Below the pieces are notes generated by a model, which worked only from the letters and a program-made list of their open reading frames with translations, was not told where the DNA came from and searched no databases. From positions 1 to 64,000 of the forward strand of contig NZ_JAERMK010000017.1 in NCBI RefSeq assembly GCF_016918015.1: a DNA stretch of 64,000 nucleotides. Direction: 5' to 3'. Of this stretch, positions 53,188-62,690 are shown in pieces. Each line of letters begins with the position of its first letter. Position 1 is the first letter of the stretch. This stretch comes from Glycomyces sp. YM15. GTDB lineage: Bacteria; Actinomycetota; Actinomycetes; Mycobacteriales; Micromonosporaceae. A program made the position numbers and the translations under genes.

Positions 53188-54126
53188 GTGACCCCCGACA
53201 GGTGCTTCTCCCTCCTCCTCGCGCTGCGGTCGCGGCCGGACACGACGGTGGCCGCGCTCGCCGAAGAGACCGGTGTGTCCGAGCGGACCGTCATGCGCGA
53301 CCTGCGCTGGCTCCAGGACGCCGGCTTCCCCGTGCTCGCGCGCCGCGGCCGTTACGGCGGCGTCTCGATGCTGCCCGGCGGCGCGCTCGACACGAGCCGC
53401 CTGACGCCGCCCGAACGCGAGCACTTGGCGCTCACCGGACTCGACGACGACCAGCGGCGCCGCCTCGGCGTCGAGGCAGTCAGCGACCGCGCCCGCCGCA
53501 AAGTCGCCGGAGCCCGCCCCGGCGACGGCCTGATCGCCGTCGGCGACCTCGTCGTCAGCGACAACCGGCCGTGGTTCGGCCGCGAACCCGCCGGGGTCGC
53601 CCCCGCCGCACTGATCGGCGACCTGCGCCGCGGCGTACGGCTCAAGGTCCGCTACGAACGGACGGGCCGACCGGTGCGGTGGCGGACCGTGGACCCCTAC
53701 GGGCTCTTGGCGAAAGGCGGCCGCTGGTACCTCGTCGCCGACGAGGCGGGCGCACCCCGGCTGCTCAACCTGCTGAAGATCGACCGGTGGGAACCGCTGC
53801 GCACCGCACGACGCCTCCGCCCGGGCGTGCGCCTCGCCGCGGTCGCCGCCGAACTGACCTCCGGCTGGGAGACCGACGGCGACCTCGAAGTGCACCTGCG
53901 CCTCCGGGGCCATCAAGTGGAGCGGGCCCAGCGCATCCTCGGCTCGCGCCTGACGCTCGGCGAGCCCGAACCGGACGGGACCACCCCGGGCGTCCTGCGC
54001 TGCCGCGTCCTCGAAGACGTACGGCAGCTCCTGGCCTTCGCCGACTCCGCCACCGTCACCGGCCCACCCGAAGCCCGCGAGCGCATCAAGGCACTCGCAC
54101 AGCAGATCGTCGACCACTACCGGTGA
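53188..54126 (+). CDS. WYL-domain transcriptional regulator
   Basis: A 312-residue regulator of the DeoR-like HTH plus WYL type. The winged helix (about residues 3-60; TTVAALAEETGVSERTVMRDLRWLQDAGFPV) is followed by a WYL domain (about 130-200; VRYERTGRPVRWRTVDPYGLLAKGGRWYLVA) and a WCX C-terminal extension. GTG 53188 is used as start; sequence further upstream contains the operator and is not conserved-looking. Expected ligand is a small molecule or nucleic acid. Autoregulation and control of the VOC gene are inferred. Confidence 0.92.
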   Translation: MTPDRCFSLLLALRSRPDTTVAALAEETGVSERTVMRDLRWLQDAGFPVLARRGRYGGVSMLPGGALDTSRLTPPEREHLALTGLDDDQRRRLGVEAVSDRARRKVAGARPGDGLIAVGDLVVSDNRPWFGREPAGVAPAALIGDLRRGVRLKVRYERTGRPVRWRTVDPYGLLAKGGRWYLVADEAGAPRLLNLLKIDRWEPLRTARRLRPGVRLAAVAAELTSGWETDGDLEVHLRLRGHQVERAQRILGSRLTLGEPEPDGTTPGVLRCRVLEDVRQLLAFADSATVTGPPEARERIKALAQQIVDHYR

Positions 54127-54202
54127 ACCCGGAGGCGCCAGGGTTCGAGAACTGCCAACGAGGCCGCCGCGTTCCCCGCTCAGGACCGCGTCGATCGCCC
54201 GA

Positions 54203-56977
54203 TCACTCCTCCGGTACGAAGTCGGCGGCCATGGCGAGGATCTGGACCGCGGCCTGGCCCCACTGCGCGATCTCGTTCGTCGCGATGGGATACCACGTGC
54301 ACGCATTGAGCGTTTGCGCCGTCGTCTCGGCCCGCCGGTCCGGGTCCGGGGCGATCTCCCAGCTCTTGAGCGGGTTCCGGAACCGGTGCCAGGCGTGCTC
54401 CGCCTGGGATTCGTCTCCGGTGCGCTGGTAGACGAACGCGTTGGCGCGCGCGTAGCAGTAGACGAACAGGTCGGCGAACCGGCCGCCGTACTCGGCCTCC
54501 TGCTCCGCCCGAGTGGCGGTGTAGAAGCGGGAGTAGCGCAGCCAGTCCGCTTCGAACGCGGGCATGTCGATCTGCTGGATCAGCTCGGCGCAGATCTCGA
54601 TGCGGCCGAACGAGTTGGAGAGATTGCTCCGTTCGACCACCGGTTGCGTCTCGACGGCGTACCGGCGGGTCTCCATGTTGTACTTCGCCGATCCCTGGGC
54701 GAACCCGTTGGGCTGCTCCGCGATCGTCTCCATGGTGCCGAGTACCTTCTCCCGGCACGCCTCCCAGTCGGGGCCGCGGCGCTCCCATTCGGTGAGCCAC
54801 GCGGCGACGAGGGCCGCCCAGCTGGTGCCGAAGCCGATGTCGAGGGCGGTCGGATCGGGCACGTAGTCGTCCTCGGGGCCGCGGATCTTGCGCGCGGTGT
54901 CGAGGACGAGCGCGGTCTTCTCGGAGTCGGCGAGCAGGTGCAGCTGCTCGCCGGTGCGTTCATCGGCGGTGAGGTAGTAGAAGTAGCGCCGGTAGTTGGC
55001 GTTGGAGACGCGCACCTGCTTCGAGGAGTCGCCCCAGTGCTGGACGCCGTGCCTCGTGCCGAGCCCCGCCCATTCGCCGATGTGGTAGCAGTTGACCTCG
55101 CCGGTCTTGCGGGTCATGGCCTCGGCGAATCGGAAGGCGTCGGCGCCGGTGGTGTGCAGGTAGTACTGCCACAGCCACTGGTCGGGCGAGATCTCGGAGT
55201 TGTCCCAGGCGTAGCCGCCGACGTCGTACCTCCAGACGCGCCGGTCCCCGTCCTGGGAGTGCATGACGTCGCCGTAGTCCCAGAAGCCGTACCAGTGCCG
55301 CTCGTCCTGCTGCGCCCTGTAATAGTCGAAGAAGAAGTCGAGCGAGTCCTCCACTTCGGTCAGCACCGGGTGGGACCGGTCGACGGGTCCGAAGAGGCCG
55401 CCGAAGGCCCCGGCCGCGCTCATGTGCTCGGTGGGGGCGATGACCTGCGGCTGGGCGCGCACGACGTCGGCCATCGCGCCGAGCCGCTCGTGCGTGGGCG
55501 TGGCCTCGGTGACCCAGAACTGGAGTTCGGTGGTGCGCGCGACGCCGTAGGGGGTGCCGAAGCCGGGTTCGTAGTCCTCGTAGGTGATCTCGAGGGCGTC
55601 GAGCTGCTCCGGGTAGGTGTCCTGGCCGAGCCCGTCGTGGTAGAAGCGGGTGTCCATGGGCTGGGCCTCGGGGGACCACATCCAGACGGTCACGGTCGCC
55701 TCTTCGGTGTGGGCGCCGCGGATGTCGAGGCCGGTGGGGTGGCGCTGCCAGAAGTCCTTCATGCCGAAGCCGAACCCGCCGGAGGGCCCGCCGACGTACC
55801 CGAACCCGGAGGCGCGGCGGCCCTGGTCGACGGGCACCCAGCCGTGGCCTTCCTTGGTGCGCTTCTTGATCGCGAAGCCCTCGCTGTTGAGCTGGGCGAG
55901 GGAGTAGTCGCCCCAGTCGGGGATCCAGTGGAGGCGGCTCGTGACCCGCTGGTCCCACGTGGAGGGATCGGGTAGTGCCCGGCCCGCCACCTGGGCGGCC
56001 CGCACGTTCGCGCCGGGGTCGCGGCGCAGGCCCGTGATGCCCTTGACGGCCTCGGTGAGCTGGCCGTGGCCTTCGCCCACGAAGCGCACGTGGCGGTCGT
56101 AGAGATGGTCGGTCATCGCCACCTTGAAGCGCACGCCGAGCCCGGCGATGAAGGCGTCCTCGCCGTCGGAGTCGAACACGAAGGTGTGGACCATGCGGAA
56201 GGACTCGCCGCCCGCGTAGAAGTACAGGCGCACGGTGAAGGGCAGCCACGTGCGGCCGCGCGACTTGCGGTGAGTGCCGTGGACTTTGACGACGGCGCGC
56301 ACCGGCCCGTCCTGCTCGACGACGACCTCGTCGATGTCGCTGGTGTAGCGGTCGCGGCTGACCGAGCCGGTCTCGGGGTCGGGGGCCTCGTCCTGGGTGA
56401 TGTTGACGAGGTGCCCGTTCGTCACGAGGGTGCGGTCGCCGCGCTTGATGTGCTTGATGAGGTCGGTGCCGGACTTGTTGATCCGGGCGGTGATCACGCC
56501 GGTGCCGACGTCGATGTGCTTCCTGGTCTCGGAGACGGTGACGGGGAACGCCGGCGCCGCGGGCTCGCCCGCTTCGAGGGTGAAGCGCTCGGCGGTGGCG
56601 GCCGGGCCGATCGCATGGGCGGTCCACTTGAGGGAGCCGTCGGGCCAGTACGCGAGCGGCCAGGTCTGCACCGGCACGGTGGCGCCGTCGTCGGCGGTGA
56701 GCCGGAAGGCCTGGTCCTCGGGGAACCGGCCCCGTCCCCAGGGGACGCCCCAGGTCGATCCGGGGGACTCGGCCGGTCTGCCTTCGAGCCAGCGGAGTTC
56801 GACCGATGCGGGGCCCGCGTCGTCCGCGGTGTCGGTCTGGGCGTGGGCGGGTGCGGCTTCGAAGAGCGCGGCGGCGGCCGCGACTCCAGCGGACGTGGCG
56901 AGGACGCCGCGTCGGCTGACGCCGGGCCGGGCGTCGCCGGACGAGTGTGGTTCTGATGCCGGTGCAAGGCCGGTCAT
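54203..56977 (-). CDS. secreted exo-rhamnogalacturonan lyase-like protein (PL26-like)
   Basis: A 924-residue exported enzyme. The N-terminus has a Tat motif (SRRGVLATSAG, Arg22-Arg23) and cleavage near residue 46. An N-terminal beta-sandwich (about 55-330) precedes an alpha/alpha-barrel-rich region (about 480-920) with many aromatic residues (DERHWYGFWDYGD, WRYDVGGYAWDN, YHIGEWAGLGTRHG). This order resembles PL26 exo-rhamnogalacturonan lyases that release disaccharides from pectin backbones. GGAGG lies 4 bases before the ATG. It is divergent from the PL11 lyase and has a LacI-type half-palindrome upstream. The family call rests on overall resemblance. Confidence 0.75.
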   Translation of the reverse strand: MTGLAPASEPHSSGDARPGVSRRGVLATSAGVAAAAALFEAAPAHAQTDTADDAGPASVELRWLEGRPAESPGSTWGVPWGRGRFPEDQAFRLTADDGATVPVQTWPLAYWPDGSLKWTAHAIGPAATAERFTLEAGEPAAPAFPVTVSETRKHIDVGTGVITARINKSGTDLIKHIKRGDRTLVTNGHLVNITQDEAPDPETGSVSRDRYTSDIDEVVVEQDGPVRAVVKVHGTHRKSRGRTWLPFTVRLYFYAGGESFRMVHTFVFDSDGEDAFIAGLGVRFKVAMTDHLYDRHVRFVGEGHGQLTEAVKGITGLRRDPGANVRAAQVAGRALPDPSTWDQRVTSRLHWIPDWGDYSLAQLNSEGFAIKKRTKEGHGWVPVDQGRRASGFGYVGGPSGGFGFGMKDFWQRHPTGLDIRGAHTEEATVTVWMWSPEAQPMDTRFYHDGLGQDTYPEQLDALEITYEDYEPGFGTPYGVARTTELQFWVTEATPTHERLGAMADVVRAQPQVIAPTEHMSAAGAFGGLFGPVDRSHPVLTEVEDSLDFFFDYYRAQQDERHWYGFWDYGDVMHSQDGDRRVWRYDVGGYAWDNSEISPDQWLWQYYLHTTGADAFRFAEAMTRKTGEVNCYHIGEWAGLGTRHGVQHWGDSSKQVRVSNANYRRYFYYLTADERTGEQLHLLADSEKTALVLDTARKIRGPEDDYVPDPTALDIGFGTSWAALVAAWLTEWERRGPDWEACREKVLGTMETIAEQPNGFAQGSAKYNMETRRYAVETQPVVERSNLSNSFGRIEICAELIQQIDMPAFEADWLRYSRFYTATRAEQEAEYGGRFADLFVYCYARANAFVYQRTGDESQAEHAWHRFRNPLKSWEIAPDPDRRAETTAQTLNACTWYPIATNEIAQWGQAAVQILAMAADFVPEE

Positions 56978-57008
56978 GGTGCCTCCAAGGGAAAATTCAG
57001 CATCTTCG

Positions 57009-57024
57009 ATTGAACCGTTTTAAC
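57009..57024. promoter_or_regulatory. LacI-type operator of the rhamnogalacturonan island, copy 1
   Basis: On the minus strand GTTAAAACGGTTCAAT matches the operator at 61253 (GTTAAAACGATTTAAC) at 13 of 16 positions, with the central CG. It lies 32 bases upstream of the PL26-like gene. Confidence 0.65.
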
Positions 57025-57162
57025 TTCGGAGTGGTTAATATAGTCACACGTCGATGTCTAGTCAACTGGCTGCGGATCAGCCTGCCGACTCGGGTGCGAG
57101 CGTGGATTCGGCCGTGCCCGCGTGCATCGGCATTTCGTTCTACCGGCATGATGGGACCAATT

Positions 57163-59397
57163 ATGGAAACGTTTACACGCGGCAGGTCGCTGCGTCGATG
57201 GGTCGCCGGGGCCGCGGTCGGCCTGTTGGCCCTCGTCGGGGGCCTCGTCGCGAGCACCACGACCTCGCACGCCCAGGACGGCAGGTACGAGGCGGAGCGC
57301 TCGCCCGCCGTCTGCGACGGCACCGTCGACACCAATCACTCCGGGTACTCCGGATCCGGGTTCTGCAACACCCCCAACGCCATCGGTTCGGCGGTCGCCT
57401 TCACCTTCAACGCACCGCAGGCGGGTGCCGCGACCCTCGTGATCGGCTACGCCAACGGCGGCGGCGACACCCGCCCCGCCGACGTCCAGGTCAACGGCTC
57501 GACGGCGCGGTCCGCGGTCGGGTTCGCCGACACCGGGGCATGGAACGCGTGGTCCCGCACCACCGTCACCGTGCCGGTGAACGCCGGCTCCAACACCGTG
57601 CGGCTCGTCGCCACCACCGCGTCCGGCCTCGCCAACATCGATTACCTCGACGTCTCGACGGGCGGCGATCCGGCGCAGGGCGACCGTCCGATGGAGGACC
57701 TCGACCGGGGCGTCGTGGCCGTGAGGAACGGCGGCAACGTCCTGGTCAGCTGGCGGCTGCTGGGACTCGACCCCGACGGCATCGGCTTCAACGTCTACCG
57801 GTCGGCCGGCGGCGGCAGCGAGGTCAAGCTCAACTCGAGTCCCCTGACCGGCGGCACCAACTACCTCGACCGCGCCGCGAACCTCTCCCAGTCGAACACC
57901 TACCGGGTCGCCCCGGTCGTCGGCGGTGTCGAGCAGGAGCGGAGCCCCGGGTTCACGCTGACGGCCAACCACGCCGACGAACCGGCCGTCCGCATCCCGC
58001 TGCGGGCCGGCGGCCCGATCAACTTCACCTGGGTCGGCGACCTCGACGGCGACGGCGCCTACGACTACGTGGTCGACCGCCAGACCTCCCCGCAGAAGAT
58101 CGAGGCCTACTCCAGCAAGGGCGTCTTCCTCTGGGAAGTCAACATGGGGCACAACAGCACGAACCAGAACAACATCGAGGGCGGCTCGTCCACCATCGAC
58201 GTCGGCCACAACGACGGCGTCACCGTCTACGACTTCGACAGCGACGGCCGAGCCGAGGTCGCGGTCAGGATCGCCAACGGCGTGACCTTCGGCAACGGCG
58301 CCAGGTTCAACCACTCCAACGACACCGAGCAGTTCATCGCCGTCCTCGACGGAAGGACCGGGGCGCTCCGCTCCTCGGCGAAGGTGCCGACCGACTACCT
58401 CTCCGACGGCCCGATGTACGCCCGGTTCGCCGCCTGCCACCTCGACGGGAAGACGCCGAGCCTGGTCGCGTACATGAAGAACCGGATCGGCAACGGCGGG
58501 TTCAACCTCATGGTCACCGCCTGGAGCTTCGACGGCGGCAATGTCAACATGCAGTGGAAGTGGCTGCGCGGCAACGGGAATCACCCGGACGGGCACAACA
58601 GCCGCTGCCTCGACGTCGACGGGAACGGCACCGACGAGTTCGTCGAGATCGGGTTCGTCCTCAACGGCGACGGGACCTTGAAATACTCTCTGGGCAGCCA
58701 GGGCATCATCCACGGCGACCGTTTCCACATCGCCGACATCGATCCGAGCAGGCCGGGCCTGGAAGGCTACGGCGTGCAGCAGGACCACTCCGGCGGGCTG
58801 CGCGAGTACTACTACGCCGCGGCGACCGGCCAGATGATCTGGAAGCACACGCGCAGCGGCACCGCCGACGTCGGCCGCGGCATGGCCGGCGACATCGACC
58901 CGCGGCATCCCGGCATGGAGGTCTGGTCGTTCGACGGCCTCTACAACGCCGCGACGAACCGGCTGGCCGAGCCCGACAGCAGTCTGCAGCCGTGGCCCCA
59001 GATGGGCCTGTGGTGGGACGGCGACATCACGATGGAGCTGTTCAACAGCGGCAAGATCGAGAAGTGGGATCCGAACAATCCGACGTCGACCAGCAGCGTG
59101 CCGCGGCTGGAGCATACCGGCAACTACGGCGGGGTCCTCGGACCGCGCAGCCAGCCCACCCTGCTCGCCGACGTCTTCGGCGACTGGCGCGAGGAGGTCG
59201 TGCTGCCCAACAGCAGGTACGACCAGCTGATCATCTACACCACCGATCGGCCGAGCGACATCCGGCTGTACACCCTGGCGCACAACCCGGCCTACCGGAA
59301 CGACATGACCGTCAAGGGCTACATGCAATCCCACCACGTCGACTACTTCCTGGGAGCGGGCATGAGCGCGCCGCCCAGGCCCGACATCACCTATTAG
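57163..59397 (+). CDS. secreted rhamnogalacturonan lyase, PL11
   Basis: A 744-residue exported endolyase that cleaves rhamnogalacturonan I by beta-elimination. The signal peptide ends near residue 36 (SHAQDG). A CBM35-like module (about 37-155; YEAERSPAVCDGTV, NIDYLDVS) and a FN3-like segment (about 170-270) precede the eight-bladed PL11 propeller (about 275-744), with calcium-type WVGDLDGDGAYDYVVDR, DFDSDGRAEVAVR and LDVDGNGTDEFVEIG repeats. ATG 57163 follows GATGGGA; upstream ATGs at 57148 and 57151 have no ribosome site. A TGGAAACGTTTACA palindrome overlaps the start. Confidence 0.93.
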   Translation: METFTRGRSLRRWVAGAAVGLLALVGGLVASTTTSHAQDGRYEAERSPAVCDGTVDTNHSGYSGSGFCNTPNAIGSAVAFTFNAPQAGAATLVIGYANGGGDTRPADVQVNGSTARSAVGFADTGAWNAWSRTTVTVPVNAGSNTVRLVATTASGLANIDYLDVSTGGDPAQGDRPMEDLDRGVVAVRNGGNVLVSWRLLGLDPDGIGFNVYRSAGGGSEVKLNSSPLTGGTNYLDRAANLSQSNTYRVAPVVGGVEQERSPGFTLTANHADEPAVRIPLRAGGPINFTWVGDLDGDGAYDYVVDRQTSPQKIEAYSSKGVFLWEVNMGHNSTNQNNIEGGSSTIDVGHNDGVTVYDFDSDGRAEVAVRIANGVTFGNGARFNHSNDTEQFIAVLDGRTGALRSSAKVPTDYLSDGPMYARFAACHLDGKTPSLVAYMKNRIGNGGFNLMVTAWSFDGGNVNMQWKWLRGNGNHPDGHNSRCLDVDGNGTDEFVEIGFVLNGDGTLKYSLGSQGIIHGDRFHIADIDPSRPGLEGYGVQQDHSGGLREYYYAAATGQMIWKHTRSGTADVGRGMAGDIDPRHPGMEVWSFDGLYNAATNRLAEPDSSLQPWPQMGLWWDGDITMELFNSGKIEKWDPNNPTSTSSVPRLEHTGNYGGVLGPRSQPTLLADVFGDWREEVVLPNSRYDQLIIYTTDRPSDIRLYTLAHNPAYRNDMTVKGYMQSHHVDYFLGAGMSAPPRPDITY
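57164..57177. promoter_or_regulatory. LacI/CcpA-type palindrome over the PL11 start
   Basis: TGGAAACGTTTACA, a near-palindrome with central CG, overlapping the ATG of the PL11 gene. Its position inside codons 1-5 makes it weaker evidence than the other operators. Confidence 0.4.
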
Positions 59398-59406
59398 CCG
59401 AAATAC

Positions 59407-59437
59407 GGCCGCCGTCCGCCACGAGCGGGCGGCGGCC
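59407..59437 (+). terminator. hairpin between PL11 and DUF2264 genes
   Basis: GGCCGCCGTCCGC (59407-59419) pairs with GCGGGCGGCGGCC (59425-59437) with one wobble, loop 5 bases, no U run. It may give partial termination. Confidence 0.65.
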
Positions 59438-59459
59438 CCGACCTGAAAGCCTTGCCACT

Positions 59460-61214
59460 GTGACCTCTCCTCTGCGGGCGTTCGGCCCGCTCGATCCGAC
59501 CCGCGCCGGCTGGCAGGCCGCCGCGGTCGCGATCAGCCGCCCCGCCGTCGAACTGGCGGCCAAGGGACCGGACGAGATGCCGGTGACCATGTCGAACCAC
59601 TCCCACGAGGAGAACTGGTTCGAACTGCTCACCCGCCCGCTCTGGGGCCTCGCCCCCGCGAAAGACGCCGTGCCCCAGGACCTCTGGGGTCGCCTCGCCG
59701 CCACGCTCGCCCGCGCCCTCGATCGCGACGACGCCTGGTACGTCGGCGACGTCGGCCCCCGCAACCAGCGCTGCGTCGAATCCGCCGCCCTCGGCCAGGC
59801 CCTCGTCCTCGCTCCCGAGCGGCTGTGGGACCCATTGGCTCCGAAGGTCAAAGACAGGGTCGCCGCGTGGCTCGCCCAGGCCTATGGAGCCGAGGTCATC
59901 GACAGCAACTGGCGGTTCTTCCCCGTCCTCGCCGGGCACGGGCTCGACGCCATCGGCGTCGGACGCGACACGGCGATCGCGGACGCGCATCTGCAGCGCC
60001 TGGGGGAGTTCCACCTCGGCGACGGCGTGTACGAGGACGGCCCCGGCAACCGGGTCGACTACTACAACCCGTTCGCCTTCCACACCTACGGGCTCCTTCA
60101 TCACCGCATCTCGGGCGACGACCGCTTCGTCGAACCCGCCGCGGCCTTCGCCAGGCGCTTCCGGTCCTGGTTCGCCGCCGACGGCGCTGCCGTCCCCTAT
60201 GGGCGGAGTCTCGGCTACCGCTTCGCGCAGGGCTCCCTGTGGGGCGCCCTGGCCGCGGCCGACGTGGAGGCCGTGCCCTGGGCCGAGGCGGCGGGGTTCA
60301 GCCGCCGCCATCTCCAGTGGTGGTGGGACAAGCCGATCCTGGAACCGGACGGGCGCCTCAGCGTCGGCTACGGCTACCCGAACGACGCCCTGGTCGAGCA
60401 GTACCTCACCGCCGGTTCCCCGTGGTGGGCCACCAAGGTCTTCACCGGGCTGCTCGCCGGACCCGGCCACCCGTTCTGGACCGCCGAGCCCGCACCGCCC
60501 GGTCCTGTCGTCGAGCCGTACCCGCCCGCTCGCGCGATCCACGTGCGCGACATCGGCGGCCACGTGACCCGCCTGAACGGGCAGGCCTGGCGGCCGATGA
60601 TGCGCGGCGGCAAGGACACCTACGGCAGGCTCGCGTACTCGACGCTCGCGGGGTTCTCGCACTCGGTGGACGGCCCCGGTCTCGAAGCCGCCGCACCCGA
60701 CGGGGCACTGGTGTTCTCGGAGGACGGCCGCCACTGGCGCGGCCGAGAGGACTCCGACGACGGCGTCGTCAAGGACGACGGGACCGTCACGATCACTTGG
60801 CGGCCCTGGGCGGACGTCACGGTCACCACCACATTGGAGGCCGGCACCGACGGCTGGCACACCCGCACGCACGTGATCGACACGGGCCGGACGCTCCACA
60901 CCGGCGAAGGCGGCTGGTGCGTCCCGCGCGACGGCCATGAGGCCGCAGTGGCCAACGACCGCATCGCCGTGGTCTCCCAGGGGATCCGCAGCGAACTCGT
61001 CGACGGTGCCCTCAACAACGGCGCTCTCGGCAACAGCGCCGCCGACGGCAGCGGCGGCCGCCGCGTCGGTCTGATCGAGCCGATGCCCGGCACCCACCTC
61101 TACTGGCCCGCCACCGTGCTCCCCGTGCTCACGGGGGTGATCGAACCCGGCCGACACGTGTTCCGCACCAGGGTCTTCGCCGGACGGGACTGCATCCTCG
61201 CTGAAGCGCCTTGA
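59460..61214 (+). CDS. DUF2264 family protein
   Basis: A 584-residue protein without signal peptide. An N-terminal alpha/alpha-barrel-like region (about 1-370) contains HSHEENWFELLTRPLWGL, RNQRCVESAALGQAL, NWRFFPVLAGHGL and YGRSLGYRFAQGSLWGAL, the conserved DUF2264 blocks. A C-terminal beta domain (about 390-584) follows. DUF2264 proteins recur in plant cell-wall polysaccharide loci, with an unknown activity that may be on unsaturated uronyl oligosaccharides in the cytoplasm. The GTG start at 59460 is chosen because the long frame further left is antagonistic to PL11 coding. Confidence 0.87.
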   Translation: MTSPLRAFGPLDPTRAGWQAAAVAISRPAVELAAKGPDEMPVTMSNHSHEENWFELLTRPLWGLAPAKDAVPQDLWGRLAATLARALDRDDAWYVGDVGPRNQRCVESAALGQALVLAPERLWDPLAPKVKDRVAAWLAQAYGAEVIDSNWRFFPVLAGHGLDAIGVGRDTAIADAHLQRLGEFHLGDGVYEDGPGNRVDYYNPFAFHTYGLLHHRISGDDRFVEPAAAFARRFRSWFAADGAAVPYGRSLGYRFAQGSLWGALAAADVEAVPWAEAAGFSRRHLQWWWDKPILEPDGRLSVGYGYPNDALVEQYLTAGSPWWATKVFTGLLAGPGHPFWTAEPAPPGPVVEPYPPARAIHVRDIGGHVTRLNGQAWRPMMRGGKDTYGRLAYSTLAGFSHSVDGPGLEAAAPDGALVFSEDGRHWRGREDSDDGVVKDDGTVTITWRPWADVTVTTTLEAGTDGWHTRTHVIDTGRTLHTGEGGWCVPRDGHEAAVANDRIAVVSQGIRSELVDGALNNGALGNSAADGSGGRRVGLIEPMPGTHLYWPATVLPVLTGVIEPGRHVFRTRVFAGRDCILAEAP

Positions 61215-61240
61215 CAGCGTTGGAAAGCGCGCTCTAAGGT
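61211..61240 (+). promoter_or_regulatory. sigma-70-type promoter for the orphan sugar lipoprotein
   Basis: TTGACA (61211-61216) and TAAGGT (61235-61240) are 18 bases apart, the best promoter in the window. The -35 overlaps the DUF2264 stop. The operator at 61253 lies just after the expected start of transcription. Confidence 0.75.
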
Positions 61241-61252
61241 GACACATCGAAA

Positions 61253-61268
61253 GTTAAAACGATTTAAC
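61253..61268. promoter_or_regulatory. LacI-type operator, copy 2
   Basis: GTTAAAACGATTTAAC is palindromic at 14 of 16 positions with central CG and sits 13 bases after the -10 hexamer. A repressor here would block the polymerase. The LacI at 63557 is the nearest candidate. Confidence 0.82.
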
Positions 61269-61336
61269 AACCTGGATGCCATCCCCACCCGCTTCTCCGC
61301 TCAATCCCCTCCCCTCACACCAGAAGGAGTGCATCA

Positions 61337-62629
61337 ATGTCGATCCACAATCCCCTCCGCCGCCGGAGTCTGCTCGCCGGGGCGACCGCCGCCGCTGCGC
61401 TCGGCGCGACGGCCGCGTGCGGCGACGACGGCCCGGCCGGGACCGCCGACGACCCGGTCGAGATCGGTTTCGAATGGTGGGGCGACGAAGCCCGCGCCGA
61501 GGTCACCAAGCAGGCTGTCGATCTCTTCATGCAGAAGAACGAGGGCATCACGGTCCGCACCAGCTTCGCCGACTACCCCGCCTACTGGGAGAGCCTGACC
61601 GGCCGCATGGCCTCGCGCGACCTCCCCGACGTGTTCCAGATGGACTACCCGCGCCTGCGCCAGTTCGGCGACACCGGGATGCTGCTGCCCCTCGACGGCG
61701 TGGTGGCGACCGACGACTTCCGCGACGGCGTGCTCGACACCGCCGAACTGGACGGCGAGCTCGTCGCCGTCCCGGTCGGCAGCAACATGTTCGGCCTCAT
61801 CTACCGACCCGACTGGTTCGCGGAGCACGGCATCGCCGTCCCCGAGGCCGGGTACTCCTGGGAGGACTACGGCGACCTCATCGCGCAGGTGACCGCCGCG
61901 CTCGGCGAGGGCAGGTGGGGCGGCAGCGACTGGGCCAGCTCCTACCTGCTCATGGAGCTGTGGCTGCGGCAGCAGGGCGCGGCCTTCTACGCCGACGACG
62001 CCGCGAGCCTGGCCTTCACCAAGGAGCAGCTCGTCGAATGGTGGTCCTCGACCACCGCGCTCGTGGCGTCGGGTGCGATGCCCCCGCCCGAGGTCGCCGC
62101 CGAAGCCACCGCCCCCGGCGTGGCGGGCGGCGTGATGGCGACCGAGCTCCGCTGGGACACCGCGATGAGCGGCTACTGGCAGTCGGTCGTCGACGGCGGC
62201 GGCACTCTCGCGCTCGCCCCGCCGCCCTCCGCCGACCCCCAGAACCTCGCCCTCCACCTGCGGCCGTCCGTGCAGTTCGTGATCGCCGCGAACTCGGAGG
62301 CGCCCGAGGCGAGCGCCAAGCTCATCGAGTACATGCTCTCCGACCCGGAGGCCGCCGCGATCCTCGGCACGAACCGCGGCATCCCCTCGACCACGACCGG
62401 TCTCGAGAGCGTCGAGATCGACGAGGCCTCGCAGGTCGTGCTCGACTACGAGGCCGGCGTCCAGCAGTACCTCATCGACGCCCCGGTGGTGCCCCCGGCC
62501 GCGGCCGGCGCCATCGAAGCCAAGTTCACCGAGATCTACGGCCAGGTCCAGTACGGCGAGATGAACCCGGCCCAGGCCGCCGACCTCTTCTTCACCGAGG
62601 CCGAGACCCTGTTCCAGAGCGAGCAATAG
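61337..62629 (+). CDS. sugar ABC transporter substrate-binding lipoprotein without permeases
   Basis: A 430-residue family-1 binding protein. A twin-arginine-like start (NPLRRRSLLAG) and a lipobox at Cys28 (ATAAC) precede an acidic mature domain with sugar-binder aromatics (GFEWWGDEAR, FQMDYPRLRQF, ELRWDTAMSGYWQ). AGAAGGAG lies before the ATG. The expected two permease genes do not follow: a broken SDR gene comes next. It may share permeases encoded elsewhere. In the lyase context its ligand is probably an unsaturated rhamnogalacturonan disaccharide. Confidence 0.93.
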   Translation: MSIHNPLRRRSLLAGATAAAALGATAACGDDGPAGTADDPVEIGFEWWGDEARAEVTKQAVDLFMQKNEGITVRTSFADYPAYWESLTGRMASRDLPDVFQMDYPRLRQFGDTGMLLPLDGVVATDDFRDGVLDTAELDGELVAVPVGSNMFGLIYRPDWFAEHGIAVPEAGYSWEDYGDLIAQVTAALGEGRWGGSDWASSYLLMELWLRQQGAAFYADDAASLAFTKEQLVEWWSSTTALVASGAMPPPEVAAEATAPGVAGGVMATELRWDTAMSGYWQSVVDGGGTLALAPPPSADPQNLALHLRPSVQFVIAANSEAPEASAKLIEYMLSDPEAAAILGTNRGIPSTTTGLESVEIDEASQVVLDYEAGVQQYLIDAPVVPPAAAGAIEAKFTEIYGQVQYGEMNPAQAADLFFTEAETLFQSEQ

Positions 62630-62690
62630 CGCCACCCCGGCGGGGGAGCGGCCTCAGGCCGCTCCCCATCCGCATCGATGGACCCGGCCG

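Noticed and set aside
57164-57177. Palindrome at the PL11 start as the main island operator
   Set aside because: It differs from the two GTTAAAACG sites and overlaps codons, so it is listed only as a weak site and not used to define the regulon.
57054-59459. A 1386-residue frame spanning PL11 and DUF2264
   Set aside because: The part over PL11 is Arg/Pro-rich out-of-frame sequence. Only the DUF2264 part from GTG 59460 is protein-like.
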